DNA from: Brugia malayi
Lineage: Eukaryota; Nematoda; Chromadorea; Rhabditida; Onchocercidae
Length of the DNA: 64,000 nt
Assembly (NCBI RefSeq): GCF_000002995.4
Contig: NW_025062284.1
Coordinates: 124,001-188,000 of the forward strand
Reading direction: 5' to 3'
How positions within the stretch are numbered: the stretch's first letter is position 1; every line of letters starts with the position of its first letter. Shown here piece by piece: positions 49,397 through 62,745 of the stretch. Under the pieces are notes generated by a model. The model made no database searches, had not been told where the DNA came from, and was given only the letters and a program-made list of their open reading frames with translations. The position numbers were made by a program, and so were the translations under genes.

Positions 49397-50559
49397 TGCA
49401 AAGAAATCTCAGTCCATATTTCATCCTTCGCACTTTCATAACCCACTGCAGTGATTCCTAGCTGTTTCAGTGATGGGTTATTTCCCGCACATTAAATTTG
49501 GCCAAGTTAAAAGTAAGTCAAATGCAAATGAGAAGTATGTTTTACAGAATCCATCCAATTCATTTACCTTTTGCTGCAAACTCAAGAAGTACATTAAACT
49601 ACAAATTTGGAAAATTTAATTAGTAGCAAAAAATCTACCTTTTGTACTTAAGCAAAATCCTTTCAAATTCTGGAGTGAGTGGGCTTGAAATCGAAAGCCT
49701 TATGCTTTATAAAATTCACGTCAGAAAATGCATCCACGTAAGTCACACGTGCGAATACTTCGTAAATAAGACGCAGTGAAGTTTAAGCTTCCCGCTGTGG
49801 ACTATTAAGATCATTTAAATAGATTATTGACATAAAGATTTTCATGAGATTCCATCAAGGTATTCGAGCAGTAGCGTAACGCGAATGGTGATTGGAACAC
49901 GTCAACACAGGTGGTTTGTTTGGCTGGATTGTACCGGACGGAGTGATCAGTCTTTCCGGTCGTTTCCTACCGGATGCGGGGTTCAGGTATTCGATATCTG
50001 CAGGGGAAAGTTGGTGTACTTTGATGAAGTCTTAATGGCTCTTCTTTTCCTTTTATTATTAGAGATGATCATTCGCTTGAGATCTAAATTAGAAGCAAAC
50101 TCGAATGATGTGTATAATCTAAGCGTATCATTTCTGCTTGTTGTATAATACAAGCTCAATTGCTAATGAATCTGAGCTTTGGAATTTTTGTGGTAATTTA
50201 ATGTCAAGCGAATTTTAATTTGTTCTATTATCTACTTCTGCTATTGATAGAGAAGACATATGTAAAGGAAACGCATGATTCGAATTCATTGTTTTCATTT
50301 TTCTGAGATCTTTAATGGTTGTAGTTTAGTTAAAATATCTTTTAAGTAGCTTTTACTACAAGTTCATATGTGAAAATCAGAATGCTGGGATTCAAATTTA
50401 GCTTTCTTATTTCGAATTGCTGTGTCGAACTACTTTTTTATAAAATTTAATTCAGAGGTGGTAGAAGATGTGTTCGGAAATCTGAAAACGAAAAGAAGCC
50501 CATTTTCTGTATTTATTTATCTGCTTTTATATTTTATTGTTTGAGATTACTCTGCGATT
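49397..50559 (+). promoter_or_regulatory. Upstream region of TANGO1-type gene
   Basis: No gene is supported. A frame at 49885-50148 has mixed composition, an internal hydrophobic patch and no family motif. The GC content rises around 49.88-50.00 kb, which would suit a promoter or 5' leader between the minus-strand candidate at 49.17 kb and the plus-strand gene. This is inference from position only. Confidence 0.35.
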
Positions 50560-53500
50560 ATGGCCACAATGTTTTTCCACTTCGTTAATGTTAATGTAAG
50601 TTAATTTAATTTTGTTTTTTTTTTTTTCCAATTTGTAATTTTTGTCTACTTCAGAGTGAATCATTTCTCAGGTACAGCCTTCCAAGTAAATACCTTATTT
50701 ATAGCCTCTATTCGGTCAGGTGCCCCACCTGTCAACGATGTAAAAGAAAGCAACTTATTTCCATAAGTTCGGTTATCGTGAAGTGGTTTTTTTTTTTTTT
50801 TTCAAATTGAAGTGATTTTCTTTGTTTGGTGTGAAAGGTTGTTTTCTTTTCCTACTTTAGAGTATGTTTTTTAACGCAATATTATCAATAGTTGTTTAGG
50901 AAGTAATTTATTTAGGTAATTATGTGCTTTTTGCCACTTGCTTCATCAGTAGGAACAATTGCAAAGAAAACAAAGTTGTGTGGCGACGAAGCTTGTTCAG
51001 GTGATACTTTTTTCGAACTTTTTAAATGGTCAATTTATTAGAGATGGTTAGAAGATAGTTGTCTTTTGTAATGTAGGAATTTGAAAATTTGAAATCTCTC
51101 GTTTCGAAAAATTGACTAATGCATTTTTGAGTCAGTTATTAATAATATGCTGTAGTAAATTTGCTAGCTGTTACAGACATAGCTTTCCACTATCTTTTCT
51201 CGAGGAATTATTGCATGAGTTTTGCAAGTTTTTTGAAACTTTTTATGTTGTTAATTGGTGGGAGAATTATCATCATGACTCGTCCTCTTGTCAAATTGTA
51301 ACAATTCTTGCTTGGTGTGGAAAAATTATTGATTTTTTTTTTTTTGTTTTTAAATATTAGTTTCAGTTTCTCTCTGACCTTAATTTTAAAATTTAGAGAA
51401 GTTATTCGAAGGAAAGTTTCATCGCTCATCGTTAGCTACTCACGAGTCATTCCTATCGCCTAATGAAAATGATATTGTCAGCGTCTATGCAATTAAATTC
51501 AGTGATCGGACGGATTTAATGGAAGGCGCTGTAAGTTTTTATTTACGATATTTTTAGTTAATAATAATGCTTCTGTCACAACTTTTCTTTTGAATAGTGT
51601 TCTTTAGAAAATCTTACATACCAGCAAGCAGATCATTTTGTTTTGTCATCTTAAAGTTTCTGACTTGTATTTCTACTAGTTTAATTCTGGATTTATATTT
51701 GCAGCTTGTCCGTGAACCGGCAAGGAAAGGAAATTTTTTCTCGATGCATATTAATCTCGACGACTACGTAGAATTCTTAAAAAATGCGGTTGTGTCTAAT
51801 AAAACAATGTTTATGATCAGTAGAGATCCGCGCGATCATCCTTCTCACAGATTAGTCGGTAATAAATAATTTGCTTCTGGCATTATTTCATTGCTCTTTT
51901 CGGAAGTATGTTGCTTTATATAAAGGTTCTTCGAGGACCTACATGGCCTTTTAATCAAAGTTGTATTTAAAACCTGCATTTTCCAATATTCTGAGTATAT
52001 CGTAATCGTCATTTTAGACATTTTTAAACTGGATAGAACTTGTAATTTTTCTTTTTAATATTGTCTTGTCGATTTTTTTTTGTTTTTTGAGTGAAAAAAA
52101 TTTTGAGGTATCAAAGCAGCTCTACCAGAATTAATTAAAGATTATGAAGTGAATGCCAAACGTCTTTCTGTTGAAAGACAGTTACCAGCAGAGCAAATCG
52201 ATTATGCTTCATTGGGATACTTTTCCGATGCCCAAGGTTATTTTGATTTTAATAACTTCATCGTATTTATCTGCAGAATCAGGAGACATACATGGTCTTT
52301 TTAATCAAAGTTGCATTTAAAATCTGCATTTTCTAATGTTCTGAATATGTCTAGTTTAATCTCATTTTGAATACTTGTAAGTTGGACAGAACTGGTAGTT
52401 TTTAATCTACTGCTTATTTCCATCATTTATATCCTCATATTTATCAAGGACACGGACATTCACACAGCCATTCACACGGTCATAGACATTCTCATGATCA
52501 CGAACTTCATCATCATGAACATTATCATGGTCGTAACATACATGCAGATTCGCACGAGCATATCCGAACTGTGCAGCATACACATCAATCTTCTGAAGCA
52601 ACAGTACGTATTTCTTTGTGTATTTGTGTATCTCTGTTTCTCTTATTCATTCATTAGAAAACTATAACCTTTGATTAAAAGTAGATTCTAGGTTATGATA
52701 ATTGCGCGAACTTTTTTCCGTATCGCTCTATAAACTATTTTTAGCAATGAAGTGATTTAGAGTTTAATACAGTGAGTTTGTATGTCGAAAACAGTTTTTT
52801 ACAATTACCTAAAATGACCTTGCTGTGATAATCTAGCCTTATGTTATTCCGCTATATTTTATTTAATAATTGTGCGTAGAATGTTGAAACTTCCTCTCTA
52901 TAATAGCATGCTTGGTATTGCCGCATCGGTATTGTGATCATATTTTTGATTATTTTATGATATAATAAGATGTTTCATTATTTTATGATGTAATTGAAGT
53001 ACATATTCCAGGCAGTTTCATCACTTCCCGCAGTTAATGTCCCAAAAAATGAACCGCAGGTGACACCTGATGGGACGATCACTTCAGTCCAAAAACAGAA
53101 GGTTAAAAACCTACATAATTCTTTTGTTTGTGAATAGTTAAACCTTTGTAAATTGTAGCATTATGAGTTGGATTTGGTATACTTCATTTATATGCTGTTG
53201 CTTTAGATATCTCTTCTCGACTCTGAATTCAATGTCGTGCCAGAGATTCCTGTACAACAAAATATAATGCACGGATCTGGTACTCCTATCTTGCTGCCAG
53301 ACGTGGAATCATCAAATGTCATTCCCAATCTTCCTGAAACAGTAGTGCCTGGGCTTCCTTCAGATGTAAAAGGATCGTCAGCTACGCTGAAAAATTTGCT
53401 CCCATCTGATATTAGTTTTGCAGAGGATGGTAATCTTCCACAGACCGATTCATCGGAGAAAAAAATATCTGCAAGCATTATGAACGCGCAGTTGTTGTCC

Positions 53501-56500
53501 ACCGAATCACTTCAGCCAGTATCCGTACAGCAGATTAACATCAAACCTCCTCACCCGAAAATTACGACTACTTCAGTTGGAGTTCTTGAATCCACTCTCC
53601 CTCCCACTGTATCACAAATCAATTTCTCTCTCCCTTCAGTTAATCCATCCTTACCAAATGTTCCTTTTGAAGCCGATGGCTCTATACCAACCCCTCCCCC
53701 TCCTTCGGTAGCAGTGGTGTCAGATGGAATGCCACCACCATCATTAGAATCTGTGCATCCAGATTCTGTGTACGTATCTTCACCATCATCCCCTCCTCCA
53801 ACAAAACACCATATTATTGAATCGGAGACATCATCTCCAAGTGGCACTGCAGCAATCCTCGCAAATCACGACGTTACGCCTATGTCAACTTATGCTGAAC
53901 CAACAATCGCCACCTTTCCTGCTCAACAGTTTGATCCGGTTACAGTATCATCTGAGTTCGGTTCTGCAGTGAAAATGGAGCAAAAACTGGGATCATGGGA
54001 AAAAGATACAGAAACAACGACAATTAACCATCAGCTTGATTCACCATCGTTTTCATCTGTTTCCATAAGTTCATCAGTGACTGAAGACTATGAGCAGGTG
54101 TGTCTGTTATCGAATTCCATATGATATTAGATTTTTGCTCTTGTTTAGAAAATTTGACCCTATCAGCATATGAATTAGCTGAAATGGATAATAGTGAAAG
54201 TTTTTTTAGATAATTCCCTATACGTTTTCTAATTACTAATTCGTTTCATAGAAAAGACTGGTTAGAAAACACATAAGGCATGATGCAATTTTAAAGTTTA
54301 ATGTTTAGGACTTTCTTATTCTAAAGTACCGAAAGTTTTTTCACACATTCTTAATTTTAAGATTTTTGTGCTGTGAATAGAAAAATGACGTTAAAACAAA
54401 GAAGAATAGGTCAGGAAAGCATTCTTTATGGTTGTTAGTCATGTCAAAAGAAAATAACAGTTATGCAAAGATGTTTTATTGTTGAATTGGATTTTTTTTT
54501 TTTTTTTTTAATTTATCAACTTTATTTTCACTTTATTTGAGGAAGCACAAAGAAATTCTAATACAGAAATAGAAACCGAGCGAAGAAGTGTCGATGGACC
54601 TGTACAGACAGAGGAAGAAGTGAAGACAGATATTATAGAAGAAGATGGACTAGTAGGCTATTTACTAATAACTTAAAGTGAAGGATAAATTAGTGCTTTC
54701 AAAATCTTTTATGTGATCCTCATTGGTCGATGAGTGGTGACCTGCAGTGCAGGAATATGTTTTCCTATTGAAAGTGTGAGAGCGCATATGCGGAGAAAAT
54801 GTTTGGTGAACATTATTTATTTATGTTTATTGAATGGCAGCTCGAAAAGCTAAGAAGCAGTTCACATCTATTTCAGTTAGTTCTGTAATAAAGGTTAAGG
54901 CAGTGGTATATTTTAAGAGTTAATATTATGTAGTAATTATTTATTTAAATGGTAGTTGACGTCTCATTTGCTTTTTTTATAGGGTTACTGCGTGAAAGGT
55001 GAATGTGACAAGGTTTATAAGACTGCTATAAATGATGAAAAGTCAAAGATGGAATATTTATTTGTGATTGGCAAGTGGATCAGCAAATTGATTGGTATTG
55101 CACGTTATATATTACCATCATCATTAAGTAACATTGACGATGCAGGTATTGTTTGTGTAATTAAGCCTACTTTATATCTCAAATAAAAAAAACTGTTGTG
55201 ATTTAAACCAATAAAAGCAGCGGACGTGATTTTGAATATTAGGATACTGAGCTTTATTTAAGAGATCAATCTTTGCTCTAGATATTTAATTTTCATTCGT
55301 TAAGGCATGTTTTTTTATTGTAAAAGGACTTACAAAATTTAAGTATCGTATGTTTCCTTTTCTTTGGTCATAATTCTGTTAATACCTCATCATTTGATCA
55401 TTTCGCGGGTCTCTTTCTCATTTTTTTTTATTTCTATGAAACATAGCCAACATTGTTCTTTTTTTGTAGGAGTTTTGGTAACAATTTTCGTTCCCCTTTG
55501 TTTGTTGATTCATTTGCTACGGATGCTAGTTTTTGCGGATACTTCTGACAAGGATAATTTTGATCGAAGAATACTACATAATGCATTTACAACCATTAGA
55601 CAACGTGAAGTTCAGATAAAGGTAAATTGTTACGTCCCACAAAGTTTCTTCCTTGAAATAAAAAGCTTTTCAGTATTTGAATTATGAGAGAATTTAAAAA
55701 TCTGTGAAATTTCTTTTCTTTCTTAATGTATCACTTATTCACCAATATCACAATCGAATCGGCGGTATTGTCAAATTGTTTATTTAGTGAAATATCATGA
55801 AGTAATAGTAAGAATTTTCGTCTACCCATCATTTTAATTGATGCTTTTTGAGTTGCTGCATGCTGAAATAGAGAAAGGAAGAAATGCATGGAATACCGAA
55901 ATGGACGAGAAATTCAGAAATTTGCAGTTGGAAATGAGTCAATTGAAAACTAAGTATGCGTTTTTTTTCTTTTTTTTATGCTGAGAAATAAGGAAGGGAT
56001 TTGCATTTTGAAGAATTTGTGATTTGGTTTCAGAGTTTTATCGCGTAAAGACAAACTAATATCACTTATAGGTGTCATATGCTTGAGGAAGAAAATGATA
56101 ATCTGAAAATAGAAACGGATGAAACGAGTCAAATGATTGAAAGGGAACGTTTGAAATGCAAGGATTTAACAGAACAAAATAGAAATCTTGAGGAGAAAAA
56201 CGAGGTTTCCTTTCTTGTTTTGTAAGCGTGAATAGGATAATATTGTGGTGAACTGTGCTTATTCTTGTTGTATCTACCTTGAAACTTGGAGAGGATTTTT
56301 CTTTTATTATTTGCATATAGGAATTAAAATGTCAACTAAGAGAATTGTGCTTAAAAGAACTGGAAAATTTGTGTTCCGTCCAAATCCACTAATACATTTT
56401 GATATATTTTTAGTTGTTAATGAAACAGTCATCCGAATTACATACCACCATGGAAGTATTGCATGAAGAGAATGAACGTTTGGTTAGTGAAGCTACCAAA

Positions 56501-59500
56501 AAAAATGCACATTTAATGCGTCTTGAGTCGGAAGCAAATTCATATTCTCTCGAAATCAAAAATTTAAAAGATCAATTGAAAGTAAGAGTTGGTACATTAT
56601 ACTTTCTTCAATGATTTTTTTTCTTCATTTCTCAGGATTATTCATTTAAGGATACATTTTAGCTTTAACTCGAAGAATTTGCGTGACAAAGTTGTTTGTT
56701 CTTTCCACAGTGTGCTAAGTTTTTTCATCATGCTAATACTAAATGAAAGCAAATTTTCGAAAGTGAATTCTCGATTCTATGTTTTTGTAGACGTCCTTAT
56801 CAGAAAGCAAAATGCTACGCAAACGGGTGGAAGAACTCCAAAATGAAATTGTTCAATTGTCGGAAATTATAAATGAAATACGTAATTCGGAAAATGTTGA
56901 ACAGGACGGATTATCAGCTGCTGAGGTAGAAAATGATGGACAAGCACAAGAAAATGTAAATGGTTAGGTTTCTTTTCTTATCTAATATTGATTCAGTGGA
57001 ATACTGAAAAACTTGAGGTTCTTGCTCTAGTATACGTCTCTCTAACGTTGTTGTCATTTCATTATCCCGTTGTTCGTTTCTTATTGGCCGTGTATATTCT
57101 TCTACTGTCACTTGGATGTATATGTATAATTGTTCGTCTCACTTAATAGCATTTAAATGTCATTGATACTTTTCATTTTTTTCAGAATTTATCTTCTATT
57201 GGCTGAATAGTTTACGTAGGCAAATGTAATACTTTTGAATGGGAAGGATATAATGAAAATATAGTTGTAAAAAAACGATAACTTATGGTGAAAGGTTGGG
57301 GTATTTACTTATTTATGAAGTTTGTTCAGGTGAAAGCGGTTGGTCAGATTTTGATGAATTTGATGTAGACAATCCAACGACAGCGCAAGTACCAGAAAAA
57401 CCGAAAAAAGATCATACTGTTACACGGATTTCACCTGCTGAAATTATCGAAGTTGCAAAACTCAGAGTACAGTTAAAGACTGTTGAGGCAGATTTGGATC
57501 AGGCGAAGTATGCTCAAAAACTATAATTCTGACTAAAAAAAAAAAATGCGCTATGAAGGATACCGAATAACAAAGTTCATGGTCTTTTTCCCTTTCTACA
57601 GTATTTTGGTTATAAGCTTAACATTCTTTTGCATTGTGGTGGCTTTAGTTTCTATCTCGTCTTTTAGGAAAAGCAATCTACAAATGTTTTTATATACAGC
57701 TCCGTGATGAGTAGCTAATTTAAGATTTTGTTGGGTTTTATGCTAATTTAGTGCAACATTAGCTGAGTCTAATATTCTGCTTGTGATACTGATGTAATTA
57801 AGTAACTTTATATTCCATGCAGTAATGATTTAGATTGACACTGCAAAAGGAGTTAAATGAGCGTGATCATTTGATGCGTAAAGTTGAATTTGCCGAAACA
57901 GAAGCGGCGAAACGACTGAAGGAAGTGGAGGCAAAGGAGGCTGAAAGGATTGAAGCGCAGAATCAATTCAAAAGAATTCTAGGAATGGTCGAAGAACGAG
58001 TAAGTTTTTGAGAAAAAGGGGCTAAAACACTAATTGTAATATATAATGTGTAAGCGATTAGTTCAATCTTTCTGTTCAATTGAAGGAAGCAAAATTACGA
58101 AGTGCAGAAGACCTAACAGAAAGGCTCCGTAACGAGGTGATGAAATGGCAAGAAGAAGTAAGACGACTGGAAGATCAAAAAAAAGCAGTGGAATTTAAAT
58201 TATTGGTAATTTAATTACTTTTACTTTGTATGATTTGTTGTTAAAACTGATGATAGAACTGATTTTATATAAGTTTTTGTCCTCTTAAGGTTGAAGGTTC
58301 TTTTTGTAGAAATAGAACTTGTAGTGTATGAAGTGAAGAAGTAAAATGATGATTTTGAAATGAGGTATCCAAGGAAGTGAAATATATCTGAAAAGTCAGA
58401 TTTCGGGTAATCAAAGCTTTCCGTCTTTTTAGGAAACTGATCAAGAATTAAAACGTTTAAAGGCAGAATATGCTAAGTTGGAAACACGTACTTTCCATGA
58501 AATACGTCAATGTAAGCAAACGATAGCAGTTTTGCAACAGCAGGTCTAAATTTTTGATCGTTTTATTTTATTATTTTTTTTTTTATCTTTCTTTAAAGTT
58601 TTTTGAAATACTGCTTTATTTATGGATGAATTGGTTGCACATAGGTGGTACTGAAATATTTTTGAACAATGTTAATCTTCTAGCTTTGCCTTTTTTTTTT
58701 TTTTTTTTTTGAATTTGATGTATTTTGCTATTTTTGGAATCACTGAAGAGTGAAATTGCAGTCACTGGAGCAAATTCATCTGTCAAATCCAACATCAAAT
58801 ATGCTTGATAATGCTAATGTATTGAATATCTCGGCATCATCATCAGATCGTGATTATGGTGCATCACTCAGCGGTGGTGGTCTAGTTGCACCACCATTAT
58901 TATCTCATATACGACCTTTATGGGATGACGAGCCACCTGAGGTCTGCTTGCACATAAAATATTGATTTGATCAAAACTTTTTTGTTGACGACAAATAATT
59001 TTTCTTTTTTAGCAATATACAGTAAAAAAAATAGGATGAAAGAAGAAAGAAAGGAATGAAGTATGATTTTTTGTTCAGAGCAATCTTATCCACTTCTCTC
59101 AAGATTTCCCTTCTTTACGTTTCTTTCAGTGTTTAATTTTTTTCGTAGACTTTTCTAAAACATTAATGTAACATGAAAAAGGGGATTTGTAATCTTTAAT
59201 ACATAAGTTTAACTTGCTAGTTTGTTAGAGTTTGATTTACATATGTCATGGCTTTATTACAGATTTTTTCTCATGGTGAATCATCGCTGTTAAAAAAGAT
59301 AGACCCTTTACTAGATGGTGCGACAGTAGAAAATAGTAATATGAGCCATAACCGAGGATCAAAGCAACGACGAAGTATTAGGGAGCAAGAACAAAATATT
59401 GGTGTAAAGGTGGATGGTGCACAGTCACGCCATAAGAAGGTTGTTTAATTTAGTCAACTATTTGATTTGAAATCATTTGGAAATGCTGTGAGATTGTTCA

Positions 59501-60063
59501 ATGCACCTGCACAGATAATGACACAATGTAAAAGTCATAACTATGAATTTTCCTCCCTTGTAGAAGGTTTATAATATATATTAGAGTTCACTGTTTATGT
59601 GATTAGTTGAGGAAGTAGAAAGTTTAATACTGATTTTGTGTGGCATTTGACTGTATATTATTTTAGGAAAGTAGGAGGATGCGTTCGCGCTCTCATGGTC
59701 GACATCCGTTTCATACGGATTATTTTCCAATGTTAAATATGCCTGGATATCCAGAATCTTCTGTAGATTTTTGTGCAGGCACAATTCTCAACAAGCAAAA
59801 TAGCAAAAGTGGTATTCTGTACTATTCCTCCGGTGGTTCAAATGATGGTCGTTCTCCTCCTCCAGAAATGGCACTGCTTTCAGGCATCCCACCTCCGGGC
59901 CCAATGATTAAAAAACCAACGCCACGACCAAAAAGTTCGTTTTTAAACAATTTCATCAACGTAATCGTTTTAATCAAGTATATGATTTGAAATAATGTTC
60001 ATAATTTTACATATATTCCCTTTGCAAGCTACAAGTCGTCAATTTGTGCCTAGTGAGGTATGA
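50560..60063 (+). CDS. TANGO1/MIA3-type ER cargo export protein
   Basis: Loads bulky secretory cargo (procollagen in animals) into COPII carriers at ER exit sites. Twenty-three exons join in phase to about 1302 aa: 50560-50595, 50916-51000, 51397-51530, 51705-51858, 52108-52236, 52449-52603, 53012-53101, 53207-54097, 54542-54652, 54983-55145, 55470-55621, 55853-55953, 56072-56204, 56414-56581, 56791-56962, 57330-57507, 57834-57999, 58086-58205, 58433-58543, 58762-58941, 59263-59439, 59667-59934, 60029-60063. Domain order fits TANGO1: signal peptide (about 1-28), MIA-type SH3 fold (33-136, with KLCGDEACS and NDIVSVYAIKFSD), His-rich tract (180-226), long Ser/Thr/Pro-rich lumenal region (262-558), TM (651-671), two coiled coils (about 700-880 and 935-1090), and a C-terminus with two PPP motifs (1266-1268, 1277-1279) of the kind that bind Sec23. 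The first exon and the last splice are less certain; an alternative start is ATG 50922. Drosophila Tango1 is of similar length. Confidence 0.88.
51938..52403. repeat. Diverged ~110-bp duplication in adjacent introns
   Basis: Intron 4 (51938-52050) and intron 5 (52286-52403) of the TANGO1-type gene share a diverged segment. Both contain ACATGG..CTTTTTAATCAAAG, TGCATTTT and GGA..GAACT in the same order. Offset is about 350 bases, so exon 5 lies between the copies. An old segmental duplication around exon 5 is the simplest reading. Confidence 0.75.
52449..52603 (+). other. Histidine-rich exon of TANGO1-type gene
   Basis: Exon 6 encodes residues 180-231 and begins GHGHSHSHSHGHRHSHDH. Nineteen His fall within about 47 residues, mostly alternating with Ser, Gly or acidic residues. 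Such tracts bind zinc or other transition metals in SLC39/SLC30 transporters and other proteins. Topology places it in the ER lumen, directly after the SH3 fold. I do not know this feature from fly or vertebrate TANGO1. Confidence 0.85.
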
Positions 60064-60178
60064 GAGAGATATTTGTTGCAAGAGATCGTTATAAAAAGTT
60101 TTAATTCCAACTGTCTTACGAGTTCTTATTCATCTTATTTTTCAGGTACTACCGAACCATTGGAAAGGCGCTAAAATC

Positions 60179-60184
60179 AATAAA
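60179..60184 (+). terminator. Poly(A) signal AATAAA
   Basis: AATAAA lies about 116 bases after the predicted TANGO1-type stop codon (60061-60063). It supports transcription ending shortly after exon 23, unless the TTTTTCAG at about 60137-60144 starts another exon. Confidence 0.5.
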
Positions 60185-62745
60185 ATTTGTCATGATAATC
60201 TGTATGTTGTTTCTTCCTTTGCAGCCTTTCTCCTGTTATGGGAAACTTTTTTTTTTTTCAGTTTTGGAAAAAATATTGTTTAGCTTTAAAGTGGAGGACA
60301 CATATGAGCTATAGATAGGACTACTTTTACATTTCAGTTTTTAGCTGTTTTGAGACTGTGATTGTATTTTTTTGCTTTCTTTTATAAAAATTTCGGTGTC
60401 TTCCCAAATATTGTTATTTTACTATTGACACGAAATTAAACCTTCCTGTTGGTGCTGGTACAAACAAGTATAAAATTACCCCGTTTCTGTTATACGTTAA
60501 TATCGTTTGAACTTGCAGCATTTTGCTCCTCGATGCCACTATAATATAGCAGTATTGCTCTTTTATTCTTTCTTTATGACTAAGATCATCAGACTCATTT
60601 TATCGTCCCGTTGAAGTAGTATAGACATCCTTAATTCCTTTAAAAGATAGTATTTGCAACTGATGCGGTATAAAGCCATATAATCATTAAACAATTAACA
60701 CTAAATTATGAATGTGGTTTGTTTCTGAAACATTTAAACTTGTGCTGCCGTAGAATAGAAGAAACATCTGATCGTGCTGAATGAACTACTGACTCCCATA
60801 ACTATTCTTATGACATCTGTTCAATAATAACGTTATGGAGAATGCTTGAATCTATCCTTTGAGACAGTATGTCAACAGTGCTCTGCAATCTACAGTGTCG
60901 TTCATCCTCTTAACCTGCATGTCACCATTCCACGTTCTAGAGTCATCGTGATGTTTGGCACTTTCCGAGCACTTCAGAATTAATATACAGACAATGTCTA
61001 CATGTAGGTTATAATTAAGTAAAAGAGAGAGAGTGGGAGTAGCTATAATCGACTTAAGTAATCTTGAAAGAATATCTTTTAGTTTTTTTAGTAGATCTGC
61101 AGTACATTTAGACTCACAGTTTTTCTTATTTGACCTATACAGGAATCTTTTATCTTATCTTTCGTGCAGCGATAAACTTCGTCGACTTCGATTTTAAATA
61201 TTAGGAGAGCTATTGCTAGACGTCAAATAATTACGCACTTCAATTTAACTCGAATTTGCAAGCCAACATTAATTGACACAAAATGTGGTTACACAAATTA
61301 TCTCAATAAAATTCTTGTTTGAACAACAATTTACGAGGTGATGAGGACGAAACTAGTATTACTTTTTCTCTTCTCCTCAATAAAACATTCGAGATATAAA
61401 TTGTAGCGACTCAGTGTTGAACTGACAGTGATGGTGGACTTTTTGTCCTTTTGTTAACTTTTCGGCAATTGTACTATTGATTGTTATGGTGTAGTGATAC
61501 AATCTTGCTGATATGCTTGCTGCGATTGATAATTTTCAGCTTGGAAAGAAAACTCGAAGAATGAGCAATTTGTCATTTGACAAAATCAACTGAGGTATTT
61601 AAATTGTGGACACATAATAGAAGACATAAATAGCTGTAAATGTCCGAGAATTTATCTACATTTATGACCATCCTTTTGCAAATTTCAGATTGCAACCAGC
61701 TCTGATAACTGAATAAAGAGTATTTTCCTTCTGTACATTCCCGAGAATTTTTCATAGAGGATTGATTCTCGGAAGTACATAGATTCTACCCCTTACGACT
61801 ACTTTTTTTTTTGGATAATTGAATGTTCGACAGTGCATTATCAGTAATTGTTATCAGCACTTGCCTGTCTCTGCCCATTTCTGCTGATGCAAGATCACCA
61901 TTCCCGTCCTTCGGGAGCTGTTCTTCACTGTCACTTGCCCGACTAGTGGATCCTTAATCACCCGGCACCACCTACCTATGAGACGAGATGGCAGGATTCT
62001 TTGCCCTTCCCTTCCCTTCCCTTCCAGCTATCCAAACTGCCCACAAAAAACTGACATTAGACAGAATGAGTTAGCTGCTCCTTGCTGTTGTCTTATCATT
62101 ATCAGTGACAAGAATGAATGAAATACTGCACTACAACAGTTTTATTCTACTATAAAAGAGTCTCTATTAGAGTAGACAGGTATACTTCATCATTATAAAC
62201 TTATAATAATCAAAAGATGAGAGATTAATGGTAACAAAGAATAAAACTTCACTTCACTTCACTTATCTCACCTTTCCTGATCGGATGTCACCGAATAATT
62301 TGTAAATTGTAAAAGGCTTATATTCGAGTTGCAGGAGAATTTAATTTAATTCAAATTTATGAGGAATGGGATGGATATAGGAGTTTCAATTTTAAATAGA
62401 TAACTCTGTCTGTTCGAAAAGCTCATCCTAAACATTTTAATTGTTTTATCTGCTTGAAAGAAATCAGATGTCAACTTTCTCCGCTGCTTATATCCATCTT
62501 TGGATTAGAATCTTTCGGCTCGAGAAGTATTTCAATTTTGTTTCAAACTTTCTTTCATCTCAAATTTCAATCTCTCCCACTCAGTTGTTTATTCTTAGCA
62601 CTTAATCACTAAGACTAATGTCTGAATATTATGTGTATTTGTTGTTGACTTGTTACTACTTAGTACACATATATATCATTACCTGAATTACTTTTAGATT
62701 TCTACGTCCTCTCAGGCCCTCATAATTAGTACAATTTTCAATTAC
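60185..62745. other. Intergenic stretch between TANGO1- and CANT1-type genes
   Basis: No gene seen on either strand. The sequence is ordinary AT-rich DNA with a short CTTCC run near 62005-62023. It must contain the promoter of the downstream nucleotidase gene unless that gene is transcribed with the TANGO1-type gene; the 2.7 kb gap makes an operon less likely. Confidence 0.5.
62708..62715 (+). promoter_or_regulatory. Splice acceptor before nucleotidase ATG
   Basis: TCCTCTCAG ends at 62715, 30 bases before the ATG at 62746. It may be a spliced-leader site or the acceptor of a 5' UTR intron. Confidence 0.45.

Noticed and set aside
49885..50148. 87-codon frame upstream of the TANGO1-type gene, considered as a first exon or separate small gene
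   Set aside because: No signal peptide at its start, no donor that joins in phase to the SH3 exon, and no recognisable motif.
53203..53847. Two minus-strand frames of about 98 codons
   Set aside because: They are shadows of the long Ser/Pro-rich exon 8 of the TANGO1-type gene on the plus strand.
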